From Alphaproteobacteria bacterium (GTDB taxonomy: Bacteria > Pseudomonadota > Alphaproteobacteria > MPNO01 > UBA2964), in assembly GCA_012103315.1 (NCBI GenBank), contig WLWZ01000006.1, forward strand, positions 62,001-126,000: a stretch of DNA of 64,000 bases, written 5' to 3'. The first letter of the stretch is position 1. Each line of letters opens with the position of its first letter. A program made the position numbers and the translations under genes. Below the pieces are notes generated by a model, which had not been told where the DNA came from, ran no database searches, and was given only the letters and a program-made list of their open reading frames with translations. Positions 17,224 to 25,544 of the stretch are shown here, in pieces.

Positions 17224-18072
17224 ATGAAATTGGTACGCTACGGGGAAAAGGGCTCGGAAAAGCCGGGGCTTATTGATGAGCAGGGCGGGTTACGGGATCT
17301 GTCCGCAGTGATTGCGGATATTACACCAGAAACTGTTACCCCTGAAGGGCTTTTGGCCTTGAAAGCGGTTGATACGAACTCATTGCCCGAAGTGTCCGGC
17401 GACCCCCGGTTTGGTGTCCCTGTATCGGGGATTCCTAAAATCGTTGCGATTGGTCAGAACTATATGAACCACATCCTGGAGATGGGATACACGCCACCAG
17501 AGGAGCCGGTAATTTTCGTTAAGGCCATTAGCTCACTGACCGGGCCGTCCGATCCAATGATTAAGCCCAAAACCTCAACCAAATTCGATTACGAAGTTGA
17601 ATTGGCAGCAATTATAGGGACGACGGCGATCAATGTTTCCGTTGAAGAGGCGCTTGATCATATCGCTGGTTATGCGGTTATGAATGATGGTTCCGAACGC
17701 GCCTATCAGCGTGAGCGATCAGGTGGAACAACGAAAGGAAAAAGTGCTGACACCTTCGGTCCTCTCGGTCCGTGGCTGGTTACGTCGGACGAATTTGGCG
17801 ATCCGCAAACCAAGCGTATCTGGACGAAAATTAATGGTGAAGGCCGCCAGGATGGACATACCTCGGACATGGTGTTTGGCATTGCCCAACTGGTGTCTTA
17901 TGTCAGCGAATTTATGTCGCTCAACCCTGGCGATGTTCTGACGACGGGGTCACCGCACGGTGTCGCCGCCGGCTTCGAGCCCCCGAAATGGCTGCAGCCA
18001 GGTGACGTTATTGAAATGGGTATCGATGGGCTTGGTGAACAGCGACACGACGTCATTGCCTATCCGGGCTAG
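17224..18072 (+). CDS. Fumarylacetoacetate hydrolase family protein
   Basis: 282 residues. ATG 17224 is preferred to ATG 17209 because GGGGA stands 7 bases ahead and relatives begin MKLVRYG. The FAH domain shows the metal-site acids (DYEVELAAIIG) and the typical GYAVMNDGSERAYQ...TKGKSADTFGPLGPWL. Members hydrolyse or decarboxylate acylpyruvates and beta-diketo acids of aromatic catabolism. Given the meta-cleavage genes nearby a catabolic role is plausible but not shown. It is convergent with the RidA gene; the two stops share the palindrome CTAG. Confidence 0.9.
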   Translation: MKLVRYGEKGSEKPGLIDEQGGLRDLSAVIADITPETVTPEGLLALKAVDTNSLPEVSGDPRFGVPVSGIPKIVAIGQNYMNHILEMGYTPPEEPVIFVKAISSLTGPSDPMIKPKTSTKFDYEVELAAIIGTTAINVSVEEALDHIAGYAVMNDGSERAYQRERSGGTTKGKSADTFGPLGPWLVTSDEFGDPQTKRIWTKINGEGRQDGHTSDMVFGIAQLVSYVSEFMSLNPGDVLTTGSPHGVAAGFEPPKWLQPGDVIEMGIDGLGEQRHDVIAYPG

Positions 18073-18539
18073 TCGGCAACCTCAAAGACGCCCTCAATTT
18101 CCATGCAGAATTCGCGTGGTAATTCGAACATGCCGACCGCGCTTCTGGCGTGCTGGCCAGCCACGGGCCCGAAGAGGTCACAAAACAGATTTGATGCCCC
18201 GTCGATGACGGCGAATTGTCGCTGAAAGCCAGCTGCAGAATTGACCATGCCGTTGATTTTGACCACTTGGGTGACGCGGTCCAGGGTGCCAAGTTTTTGT
18301 TTAACGGAGGCCAGCATGCACAGGGCAGTGGCCTGGGCAGATGCGACGGCTTCTTCCTCTGAAACAGTGTCACCAACTTTGCCGTGAACAGTTACACCAA
18401 AGTCTGACGGTGGTGGATGCCCGGAGATGTAAAGGATATTGCCTGTCTGAACACAGCCGGTACGGTTCGCACTTGGATAGACGAATGGTTCGGGCAAATT
18501 CAGCCCCATCTCTTTTAGTTTCGCGTCAATTCTTCCCAT
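18069..18539 (-). CDS. RidA/YjgF/YER057c/UK114 family protein
   Basis: 156 residues from ATG 18539, with GGGA 5 bases upstream; the longer frame to 18647 has no family likeness and overlaps the divergent promoter region. The fold segment is NILYISGHPP-x-SDFG and the C-terminal LPREFCMEIEGVFEV. Classical RidA deaminates enamine/imine intermediates through an Arg near the C terminus (R-x-x-V-E/x-x-x-L-P-x...); here HARSAVGMFELP supplies an Arg at that place. This is the YjgF-like subgroup often adjoining catabolic genes. The last 4 bases overlap the convergent FAH gene. Confidence 0.87.
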   Translation of the reverse strand: MGRIDAKLKEMGLNLPEPFVYPSANRTGCVQTGNILYISGHPPPSDFGVTVHGKVGDTVSEEEAVASAQATALCMLASVKQKLGTLDRVTQVVKINGMVNSAAGFQRQFAVIDGASNLFCDLFGPVAGQHARSAVGMFELPREFCMEIEGVFEVAD

Positions 18540-18678
18540 TGGCTTCCCTGTATTTTTGTCGAGCTCTAGCGTGGGATAGGCTGGTAGGACTGTCAATGTA
18601 ACAGCAGGGTTTTCCTTAAACGCTCCTTGGCGTATGACCAGCAACACCTGTTACGCTTGAACGACCTTAGGAAAGACG

Positions 18679-19905
18679 ATGACGGATGCAAAAGGTGCCC
18701 TCGACGGCATCACAGTTCTTGACCTCACCCGGATTCTTGCTGGGCCATTTTGTACACAGACGTTGGGCGATCTCGGCGCTGATATCATAAAGATCGAACG
18801 GCCGGGAGGGGGCGACGATACGCGGCGCTTTGGCCCACCATTTCTGAAAGACGACGACGGCAACGACACGATTGAGAGCGCGTATTTTATGGGCGCTAAT
18901 CGCAACAAGCGATCAGTTGCCATCGATATATCGAAACCAGAAGGCCAAGCACTTATTCGCCAGATTGCTGAAAAAGCCGATGTTGTGGTCGAGAATTTTA
19001 AACTTGGCAATCTCGCACGGTATGGTCTTGGCTATGATGACCTCAAGGAGATCAACCCAGGGCTCGTCTATTGTTCAATAACGGGCTTTGGACAAACCGG
19101 CCCCTATGCGGAGCGGCCCGGCTATGATCCTCTCATTCAGGCGATGGGCGGGATTATGAGCGTGACCGGAGCCCCCGACGGCGAGCCGATGAAAGCAGGC
19201 GTGCCAATCGCTGATATCATGGCGGGTATGTATGCCACGGTGGCAATTTGCGCGGCTTTACGATCCCGTGAGGTTAGTGGTGAAGGTCAGTATATTGATA
19301 TTGGTATGCTTGATACGCAGGCCGCGTGGCTTTCAATCCAAGCCATGAACTATCTTATTGGAGGTGAGAATCCTCCGAGACTCGGGAACGGGCACCCGAA
19401 TATTGTACCCTATCAGGTTTTTGCGACGGCGGACGGTCACATCATGTTGACCATTGGCAATGATGCTCAATTTAGAAAGTTCTGCGAGTTCGCGGATTGT
19501 GTTGAACTGGCTGATGATGAGCGCTTCGCCACAAATGGTGGGCGGGTACAAAACCGTGAGCCGCTGATCGCGGCGATGATACCGGTGCTGGCATCAAAAC
19601 TATCACAGGTCTGGCTCACTGAATTGGAGAGGCTGACAATTGGCTGTGGACCGATAAATACTGTTGAACAGGTTTTTGCTGACCCGCATGTCCAGGATCG
19701 GGGCATGGTTATAAATATGCCACATGACGCCCTCGGTGGTCGTGACATTCCGTTGGTGGCGAGTCCGATACGATTGTCGGAAACACCGGTGACTTACCGT
19801 CATTCCCCACCTGTTCTGGGGAATGATACCGACGAAGTGTTACGGGATGTCCTTGATCTTGACGACGCGGCACTAGGTGAATTGAAAGCTGAAAGCATAA
19901 TATGA
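18679..19905 (+). CDS. CaiB/BaiF family CoA-transferase
   Basis: 408 residues, the standard family III length. The N terminus TVLDLTRILAGPFCTQTLGD (CoA-binding start), KIERPGGGDDTR and a catalytic Asp in IGMLDTQAAWL at ~residue 217 are all in place. It transfers CoA between a thioester and a free acid by an in-line mechanism. The acid is not identifiable; relatives handle formate/oxalate, carnitine, bile acids, succinate-malate and aromatic acids. AGGAAAG precedes the ATG. It is divergent from RidA with about 140 bases between, so the promoters of both must lie there. Confidence 0.93.
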   Translation: MTDAKGALDGITVLDLTRILAGPFCTQTLGDLGADIIKIERPGGGDDTRRFGPPFLKDDDGNDTIESAYFMGANRNKRSVAIDISKPEGQALIRQIAEKADVVVENFKLGNLARYGLGYDDLKEINPGLVYCSITGFGQTGPYAERPGYDPLIQAMGGIMSVTGAPDGEPMKAGVPIADIMAGMYATVAICAALRSREVSGEGQYIDIGMLDTQAAWLSIQAMNYLIGGENPPRLGNGHPNIVPYQVFATADGHIMLTIGNDAQFRKFCEFADCVELADDERFATNGGRVQNREPLIAAMIPVLASKLSQVWLTELERLTIGCGPINTVEQVFADPHVQDRGMVINMPHDALGGRDIPLVASPIRLSETPVTYRHSPPVLGNDTDEVLRDVLDLDDAALGELKAESII

Positions 19906-19945
19906 ACCCTGAAAAGGGCAGAAATCCAAGTATTATACCCTTTTG

Positions 19946-19962
19946 TTAACCTTTCGTTAACC
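19946..19962 (+). promoter_or_regulatory. CtrA-type binding site (TTAA-N7-TTAACC) upstream of the multi-PAS kinase
   Basis: The bases TTAA, seven bases (CCTTTCG), then TTAACC match the alphaproteobacterial CtrA consensus without mismatch. The site is ~110 bases before the start codon of the histidine kinase gene at 20070, in a 164-base intergenic stretch that otherwise holds only an AT-rich TATTATACC run just upstream. CtrA control of the kinase is inferred. Confidence 0.6.
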
Positions 19963-20069
19963 ATATGCGAAAGAAGTTGTATGATCGCTCAGAGAAGCGG
20001 CGTGCAATAGGGATGATATGATTGGGATTTCTACTCTCATGTTGAGGATTGGCGGAGGCGGTCTGCGTA

Positions 20070-23000
20070 ATGTCTGCGGCTGAACCTTCATCCCTTTTCG
20101 CATTTGCAATCGGTGCCGGTTTCCTTCTGGTTGGCCTGTTGTGGCAGCTATTTGGCCTAAGAAAATCCAATAGACGTCTTAAACAGTCTGCCCAGGAGCG
20201 GGAACTCGTTATTGATACGCTGCGCGGTACGGAAGCTCGTTTTTATGAGCTAACGGAATCTTCTCCTGTTGGCATCTTCTTCTCCGATATTGAGGGACGG
20301 CGCATATTCGCCAACCACAAACTGCGCGAGCTGTCTGGAGAAATCCACGAGTCAAACGCAAACAACGGTTGGTTCGACGCTCTTCACCCCGATGACCTGC
20401 CGCTGGTTCAGGACGCCTGGCAACGTACGTTAGCGAACGATGACCCATTCCTCCTGGAATACCGGTTTGTCCTTCCGAGTGGTGAAACGCGTTGGGTTCT
20501 AGGGCAGGCGACCGCCCAAAAGAGTGAAGCAGGTAAAATTGTTGGCTATATGGGCACCGTTACCGACATCACTGAGCGAAAACTGTCGGAACAGGCCTTG
20601 CAGGCGCATGAAGGCCGACTCGTTGAAGCACAGCGCATCGGCAATATCGGATTTTGGGAACGAGACATTGCTTCTGATGGTGTTATCTGGTCGGACGAAA
20701 TGTTTCGAATTTATGGTCTGGAGCCCAATGCCAAGCAGCTAACACCTGACGAGATTTTCCAACGAATTCATCCCGAAGACCAAGACCTCGCCCGAAGCAA
20801 TTTTCGGGAGTGTATTTCAACTGGAAACCCTTTTGATTTAGAGCATCGAATTCATCAGGAAAATGGCGAGGAACGCTGGATTCGTGTGAAAGCTGAAGTC
20901 ATTTTAGATGCTGGCGGTAAAGCCATCCAATTCTTTGGCACGGCGCAGGACATTACTGAAACGCGTCAAATGCAGGATGCGCTTCGCCAGAGCGAAGATC
21001 GCTTCCAAATGACATTCGACGTTGGTGGTGCAGGAATGTTCATCGCCGACAGCGGCGGTTATTTTGTACGCGTGAACGAGTCGTTTTGTAGTTTGATTGG
21101 GTTTTCAGAGGAAGAGTTGCTAACGAAAAATAGCGTTGATGTTTCTCACCCCGATGATTCGACGCTGATACCAAAGCTGTATCGGCAGGTGGCCTATGGA
21201 GAACTCCAGGGCCACAGCCGGGAAAAACGATTCATTCATAAAGATGGACATGTTGTTTGGGCTATTGTCTCCGGCTCGGCTATTCGAGATTCTGTCGAAG
21301 AGGAGCCGCATGTTTTTATCAACGTTCAAAACATTACAGATCGGAAGTTAGCGGAACAATCACAGGCTGACGGCGAAGCCCGACTGGTTGAAGCGCAGCG
21401 CATTGCCAACATCGGTGTGTGGAGTCGTGATCTTGAATCGGAAGTCATTGAATGGACGGATCAGGTGTTTCGGATATTTGGTCTGGAGCCCGGTTCTATT
21501 GACGTTACTTTGCCCGAAGCCCGGAAACTGTGGCATCCCGATGATGTTGAAATGGTTCAGGAAGCTCTCGCTGACGTTTTTCGGACTGGTGAGAAATACG
21601 ATCTGGATCACCGGATCGTTCAGCCGAGTGGTACGATCAAAATCGTCCATGAGCAGGCAGAACTGGAATATGACGAAGAGGGGAAACCACTTCGCCTTTT
21701 CGGGACCGTGCAGGACGTAACAGAGTTACGATCTGCGGAGAGTGAACTACAGTTGAGTGAGGAGCGATTTCGGACGGCCTTTAATGCGGGCGGTGCCGGG
21801 ATGGTTATCAGTGATCATGAAGGGCGCTATGTCGAAGCAAACCGTGCCTTTTGTGACTTTGTCGGATATGGGCTCGAAGAGTTACTGGAGCTTACATCGC
21901 GTGACCTGACCCATCCGGATGATCGTCCAGTCTATGATGAATTGCGTGACCGGTTGAGGTCAGAAGACCGAGTAAATATTCGTGAAAAACGCTACGTCCG
22001 GAAGGATGGTGAAACTGTCTGGGCAATCACCACGGGCGCGCGCGTTGTCGACCGGCGGACTGGTGACGTCGTCGTTATATCGAACGTTCAGGATATCACC
22101 GAGCTAAAGAGCGCTCAGGAATCTCTTGCCGAAAATGAAGCACGATTTAGAGGCGTCTTTGATTTGGGCGCCGCTGGCGTGATGGTTGTTGCCCCGGATG
22201 GCGAAATTTTGGAAGCCAACCGCGCATTCTCCCAGTTTATTGGCTATTCCGTTGAGGAATTAGGCGGCATGAAGGCTTTTAATTTTATGCATCCAGCGGA
22301 TCAGAAGAGTGGCGCAGAAGATCGAAAACGGCTTTATGCTGGTGAGGTCGAACGCATCAACGTCGAGCGTCGTTTCTTTCATCGTGATGGTAGCATGCTG
22401 TGGGCGCAGCTTGGCGTTTCGGTGATGCAGATTCCGGGTTTGGATCCGGTGCAGGTTGTTATGGTTCAGGATATCACCGATCGAAAGGCTGATGCCGAGG
22501 CCCTGGCGAGGAATACCAAACTGCTCGATTTGGTTCGCGAAGTAGCGTTAGCTGCCAATCAGAACATCGACTTCAATGATATCGTTCAATTCTCACTCGA
22601 CAGGGTTTGTGCGTTTACCGGTTGGCCGGTGGGGCATGCTTATGTGTTGCCCGAGAATGAAGAAGATTTGCTTGAGCCGATGCGGGCCTGGCATCTAAGC
22701 GACCCCAATAAATTTGAAACGTTCCGGGCGCGAACGGAATCGACTGCTGTGGACCGCAATCGTCAGCTGGTTGGCGAGGTGCTTGAAACAGGGACATTGG
22801 TGTGGCGCGAGCAAACGCCAAAAGACCTCGATAATGTTGGTCCGAGGGGCGCTCTCTTGCAGGGGCTTGGGCTGAAGTCTGGGTTTGCGACACCGGTAAA
22901 AGTCGGAGATGAAACAGTTGGTGTTTTGGAGTTCTTTTCTGATGAGCGTACAGAAAGGGACGAAGAGCTTGCTGACGCGTTGATCCAAATTGGTACAGAG

Positions 23001-23903
23001 TTAGGGCGTGTGTTCGAACGACAGCGCGCAGACCGAGCTTTGTTGGCTCGGGAGGAGCAGTTACGGCAGATTATCGATAACGCTCCATTATGGATTTATG
23101 TCAGGGATCAAGACGGTCGATATATTCTCGCCAATAAGGTTATTGCCGATAGTTTGGGTGTAACAACAGATGCCCTGATCGGCCACAAGCATGAAGAGTT
23201 TTACGACTATCCCGAACAAATTGAACTCATTCGAAGAACCGACCGGGAAGTCATCAAGAGCAATAGGCCGCAGCAATTTAGGGACTCCAAAATATGGAAT
23301 TCTAAGGGCGAAGAGCGTGATATGCGTATCTTCAAATTGCCATTCACCAGTCACGACGGGACCAAAGCTGTGCTGGGCATCGGCACAGATGTTACCGACG
23401 AAAAGAAAGTAGAGAGTGACCTGTGGCGGGTGCAACGGATGGATGCTCTAGGTCATATGACCGGTGGCGTCGCCCACGACTTCAATAACCTGCTGACAAT
23501 TATTCTGGGTAATCTACAGCTGCTTTGCCGCCGTATTGATGATCCGAATGTATTGGCCCTGGCGGAAACCGCTGAGCGCGCTGCTCGACGTGGCGGCGAT
23601 GTGACCAGTCGACTTTTGGCCTTTGCGCGGTCTCAACCTTTGGCACCTCAGGCGACAGAAATTTCTAAACTGATCGACGATACATTTCCGCTTCTGGAGC
23701 GCTCCGTTGGTACCGGTGTCCAAGTTGAAAAACGTCTGGCGCGCGATCTCTGGTGGGCGCAGGTCGATCCCGGTCAGCTCGAAAATGCATTGATTAATCT
23801 TGCCGTGAATGCTCGGGATGCGATGCCAGAAGGTGGACGGATCGCTATTAAGGCTGAGAATTTCCGCTTAAAACGCCGTACGCGGAATCAAACGGTAAAT
23901 TAG
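20070..23903 (+). CDS. Multi-PAS hybrid sensor histidine kinase, N-terminal part (frameshifted within HATPase)
   Basis: 1277 residues up to a premature TAG. One membrane segment at ~9-30, six PAS domains in series (about 50-805), a GAF domain (~815-985), a seventh PAS (~990-1110), and HisKA with the phospho-His in GGVAHDFNNLLT (~1130). The N-box LINLAVNARDAMPEGG follows, after which the frame is lost. The remainder (G boxes and receiver) continues in the -1 frame at 23951-24574. PAS2-3 and PAS4-5 look like a duplicated pair (GRLVEAQRIGNIGFW / ARLVEAQRIANIGVW). ATG 20070 with GGAGG 11 bases ahead is preferred to TTG 20049. The input signal is unknown. Confidence 0.88.
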   Translation: MSAAEPSSLFAFAIGAGFLLVGLLWQLFGLRKSNRRLKQSAQERELVIDTLRGTEARFYELTESSPVGIFFSDIEGRRIFANHKLRELSGEIHESNANNGWFDALHPDDLPLVQDAWQRTLANDDPFLLEYRFVLPSGETRWVLGQATAQKSEAGKIVGYMGTVTDITERKLSEQALQAHEGRLVEAQRIGNIGFWERDIASDGVIWSDEMFRIYGLEPNAKQLTPDEIFQRIHPEDQDLARSNFRECISTGNPFDLEHRIHQENGEERWIRVKAEVILDAGGKAIQFFGTAQDITETRQMQDALRQSEDRFQMTFDVGGAGMFIADSGGYFVRVNESFCSLIGFSEEELLTKNSVDVSHPDDSTLIPKLYRQVAYGELQGHSREKRFIHKDGHVVWAIVSGSAIRDSVEEEPHVFINVQNITDRKLAEQSQADGEARLVEAQRIANIGVWSRDLESEVIEWTDQVFRIFGLEPGSIDVTLPEARKLWHPDDVEMVQEALADVFRTGEKYDLDHRIVQPSGTIKIVHEQAELEYDEEGKPLRLFGTVQDVTELRSAESELQLSEERFRTAFNAGGAGMVISDHEGRYVEANRAFCDFVGYGLEELLELTSRDLTHPDDRPVYDELRDRLRSEDRVNIREKRYVRKDGETVWAITTGARVVDRRTGDVVVISNVQDITELKSAQESLAENEARFRGVFDLGAAGVMVVAPDGEILEANRAFSQFIGYSVEELGGMKAFNFMHPADQKSGAEDRKRLYAGEVERINVERRFFHRDGSMLWAQLGVSVMQIPGLDPVQVVMVQDITDRKADAEALARNTKLLDLVREVALAANQNIDFNDIVQFSLDRVCAFTGWPVGHAYVLPENEEDLLEPMRAWHLSDPNKFETFRARTESTAVDRNRQLVGEVLETGTLVWREQTPKDLDNVGPRGALLQGLGLKSGFATPVKVGDETVGVLEFFSDERTERDEELADALIQIGTELGRVFERQRADRALLAREEQLRQIIDNAPLWIYVRDQDGRYILANKVIADSLGVTTDALIGHKHEEFYDYPEQIELIRRTDREVIKSNRPQQFRDSKIWNSKGEERDMRIFKLPFTSHDGTKAVLGIGTDVTDEKKVESDLWRVQRMDALGHMTGGVAHDFNNLLTIILGNLQLLCRRIDDPNVLALAETAERAARRGGDVTSRLLAFARSQPLAPQATEISKLIDDTFPLLERSVGTGVQVEKRLARDLWWAQVDPGQLENALINLAVNARDAMPEGGRIAIKAENFRLKRRTRNQTVN

Positions 23904-23950
23904 TACCTGGTGAATATGTCCGTATTTCCGTTCAGGATAATGGGTCAGGC

Positions 23951-24574
23951 ATGGCGAACGAGGTTTTGGCGCGAGCGTTCGAGCCGTTTTTTACAACGAA
24001 GGCCTTTGGTGACGGTAGTGGGCTCGGGTTAAGTACGGTTTATGGGTTTGCTGAGCAGTCCGGCGGTGGCGTTTCCATTGATACTCAGCTTGGCAAAGGG
24101 ACCACTATAAACTTGTTTCTGCCGCAGGCGGACGAGATGGTGGGAGAGGAACGTTCTACGCTGTCTATTGAGACTGAAGGCAAGAATGAATCGATTTTAT
24201 TGGTCGAAGATAATGCGGACGTTCGGGCCTTTGCCGCAGCGGTTCTTGATAATCTCAACTATACGGTGATAGAGGCCGAGAGTGGCGATGATGCGCTGGT
24301 AATGTTTGAGAAGATGCCGATCGATCTTTTATTTAGCGATGTGCTTCTTCCCGGCTCGTTAAACGGCAAGGCATTGGCGCGTACTATTCTTGCACGTGAT
24401 CCAACTTTGCCAGTCGTTTTGGCGTCGGGGAATTGGGACCTTGCAAATAGCGGCGGGACATCGGATGTTCCCGAGCAAGCGATTGTGTTGCAAAAACCCT
24501 ACACGGCGACTCAGCTTGGCGCTATTATCCAGAAGCTGTTCAGTGAACAAATTGCGGGGAGGGTTGGATCTTGA
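23951..24574 (+). pseudogene. C-terminal part of the same hybrid kinase: end of HATPase plus receiver domain
   Basis: 207 residues in the -1 frame relative to the gene before. In this frame coding likeness begins upstream of the ATG, at about 23882 (VPGEYVRISVQDNGSGM), completing the ATP-binding G1 box; FEPFFTTK and GSGLGLSTVYGF are the F and G2 boxes. Residues ~75-195 are a receiver domain (LLVEDNADVR, Asp in LLFSDVLLPG, Lys in VLQKPYT). As an independent ORF it would lack a usable kinase domain, so it is best read as the displaced half of one gene. A one-base loss between 23858 and 23903, for instance in the A-run 23870-23873, would explain it. Confidence 0.85.
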
Positions 24575-24942
24575 GTAAAAGGCGTCTCTTGGTGGTCGAT
24601 GACGAACCGGATATTGCTCGTTATATAGGGCAAGTTGCGGAGGGTCTCGGATATGAAGCGCGCGTAACGACCGACGCCGAAAACTTCAAAGAAAATTTTG
24701 ACGGGTTTGAACCAGACGTTATCGTCCTTGATGTCGTTATGCCCGAAATCGATGGCATTGAACTCGTGAAATATTTAGCGACTCAAGAATGCGGTGCCAG
24801 AATTTTGGTTATTAGCGGGTATGCCCAACGCTATCTTGATAATACCAAAGCATTGGGAGAGGCCTTTGGGCTTATGTCGGTGACCGCAATGTCGAAACCA
24901 ATCGAGCTTCCGAAGCTCGAAGAGTTCTTGAACGCGGCTTGA
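24571..24942 (+). CDS. Stand-alone CheY-like response regulator
   Basis: 123 residues, a receiver domain only: acidic pair in LLVVDDEPDIARY, phospho-acceptor Asp in VIVLDVVMPEIDG, Ser in ILVISGYA and Lys in AMSKPIE. The start is TTG 24571, overlapping the TGA stop of the kinase's receiver half, with GGGAGGG upstream; this arrangement points to translational coupling and to a functional link with the kinase. No output domain, so it likely acts through protein contact or as a phosphate relay. Confidence 0.88.
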   Translation: MSKRRLLVVDDEPDIARYIGQVAEGLGYEARVTTDAENFKENFDGFEPDVIVLDVVMPEIDGIELVKYLATQECGARILVISGYAQRYLDNTKALGEAFGLMSVTAMSKPIELPKLEEFLNAA

Positions 24943-24971
24943 TTTTTCAAACGATTTTGGCGTGAAGTGTA

Positions 24972-25046
24972 TGGAGCGGGTAGAGGGAATCGAACCCTCG
25001 ACACCAAGCTTGGGAAGCTTGTGCTCTACCACTGAGCTACACCCGC
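24972..25046 (-). tRNA. tRNA-Gly (anticodon CCC)
   Basis: Read on the minus strand, a 75-base cloverleaf: acceptor GCGGGTG pairing with TACCCGC (one G-U), D-arm GTAGCTCAGTGGTAGAGC, anticodon stem CAAGC/GCTTG with loop TTCCCAA (anticodon CCC), T-arm with GGTTCGATTCC, discriminator T and an encoded CCA. It decodes GGG. It lies alone between the response regulator and the DUF120 gene. Confidence 0.95.
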
Positions 25047-25118
25047 GATCTTGACCGGAATATATCTTTATTTTGCACCGCGGCAAGAACCGTTCTACCT
25101 AACATCAGCGGAGAAATA

Positions 25119-25532
25119 GTGCGAATGCCGACAGAAACACTACAAGGTAAAATTGCTACAGGATTAGGCAAAGCAGCTGATTTCACGGAGGTCCCGTGGG
25201 CTAAAGCTGCCTTTCGTAATGTATTAGGTGCTGATCCGTATCCAGGTACGGTAAACATCATTGTTGCTTCGGCCGATCACCTGGCCGCATGGGCCCGGGT
25301 GAAAGCAACGGCGGGCATCGTGATAAAGCCGCCACAACCAGATTGGTGTGACGCCTTTTGCTACAAAGCTATGATCGCCGGAATAATTCCGGCTGCAGTT
25401 GTGCTGCCAGATGTTGCAGCCTACGCCGATAATCAGGTGGAGTTGATTGCGGCCGAGAATGTACGTGAGAAGCTCTCACTTTCCGACGGAGACCCCGTGG
25501 AGATCGAAATCTATGAGACCGATGCAAACTGA
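25119..25532 (+). CDS. DUF120 protein (archaeal-type CTP-dependent riboflavin kinase fold)
   Basis: 137 residues. LQGKIATGLGKAADF at the N terminus, LGADPYPGTVNI in the middle and the C-terminal REKLSLSDGDPVEIEI reproduce the DUF120/RibK signature (G-x-G-x-A-x-x-F; LGxxPYPGTLN; LxLxDGDxVxIxI). In archaea this domain phosphorylates riboflavin with CTP. Here a bifunctional RibF would be expected elsewhere in the genome, so the role may differ. GTG 25119 follows GGAG by 5 bases; ATG 25125 is the alternative. The enolase-superfamily gene begins 12 bases later, making an operon likely. Confidence 0.75.
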   Translation: MRMPTETLQGKIATGLGKAADFTEVPWAKAAFRNVLGADPYPGTVNIIVASADHLAAWARVKATAGIVIKPPQPDWCDAFCYKAMIAGIIPAAVVLPDVAAYADNQVELIAAENVREKLSLSDGDPVEIEIYETDAN

Positions 25533-25544
25533 CGGATCGCTAAA

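Noticed and set aside
23866..23880. Programmed -1 frameshift in the kinase at TTAAAAC
   Set aside because: The run has only four A in the zero frame, with no canonical heptamer and no obvious downstream pseudoknot or upstream SD-like stimulator; mutation or sequencing error is the simpler reading.
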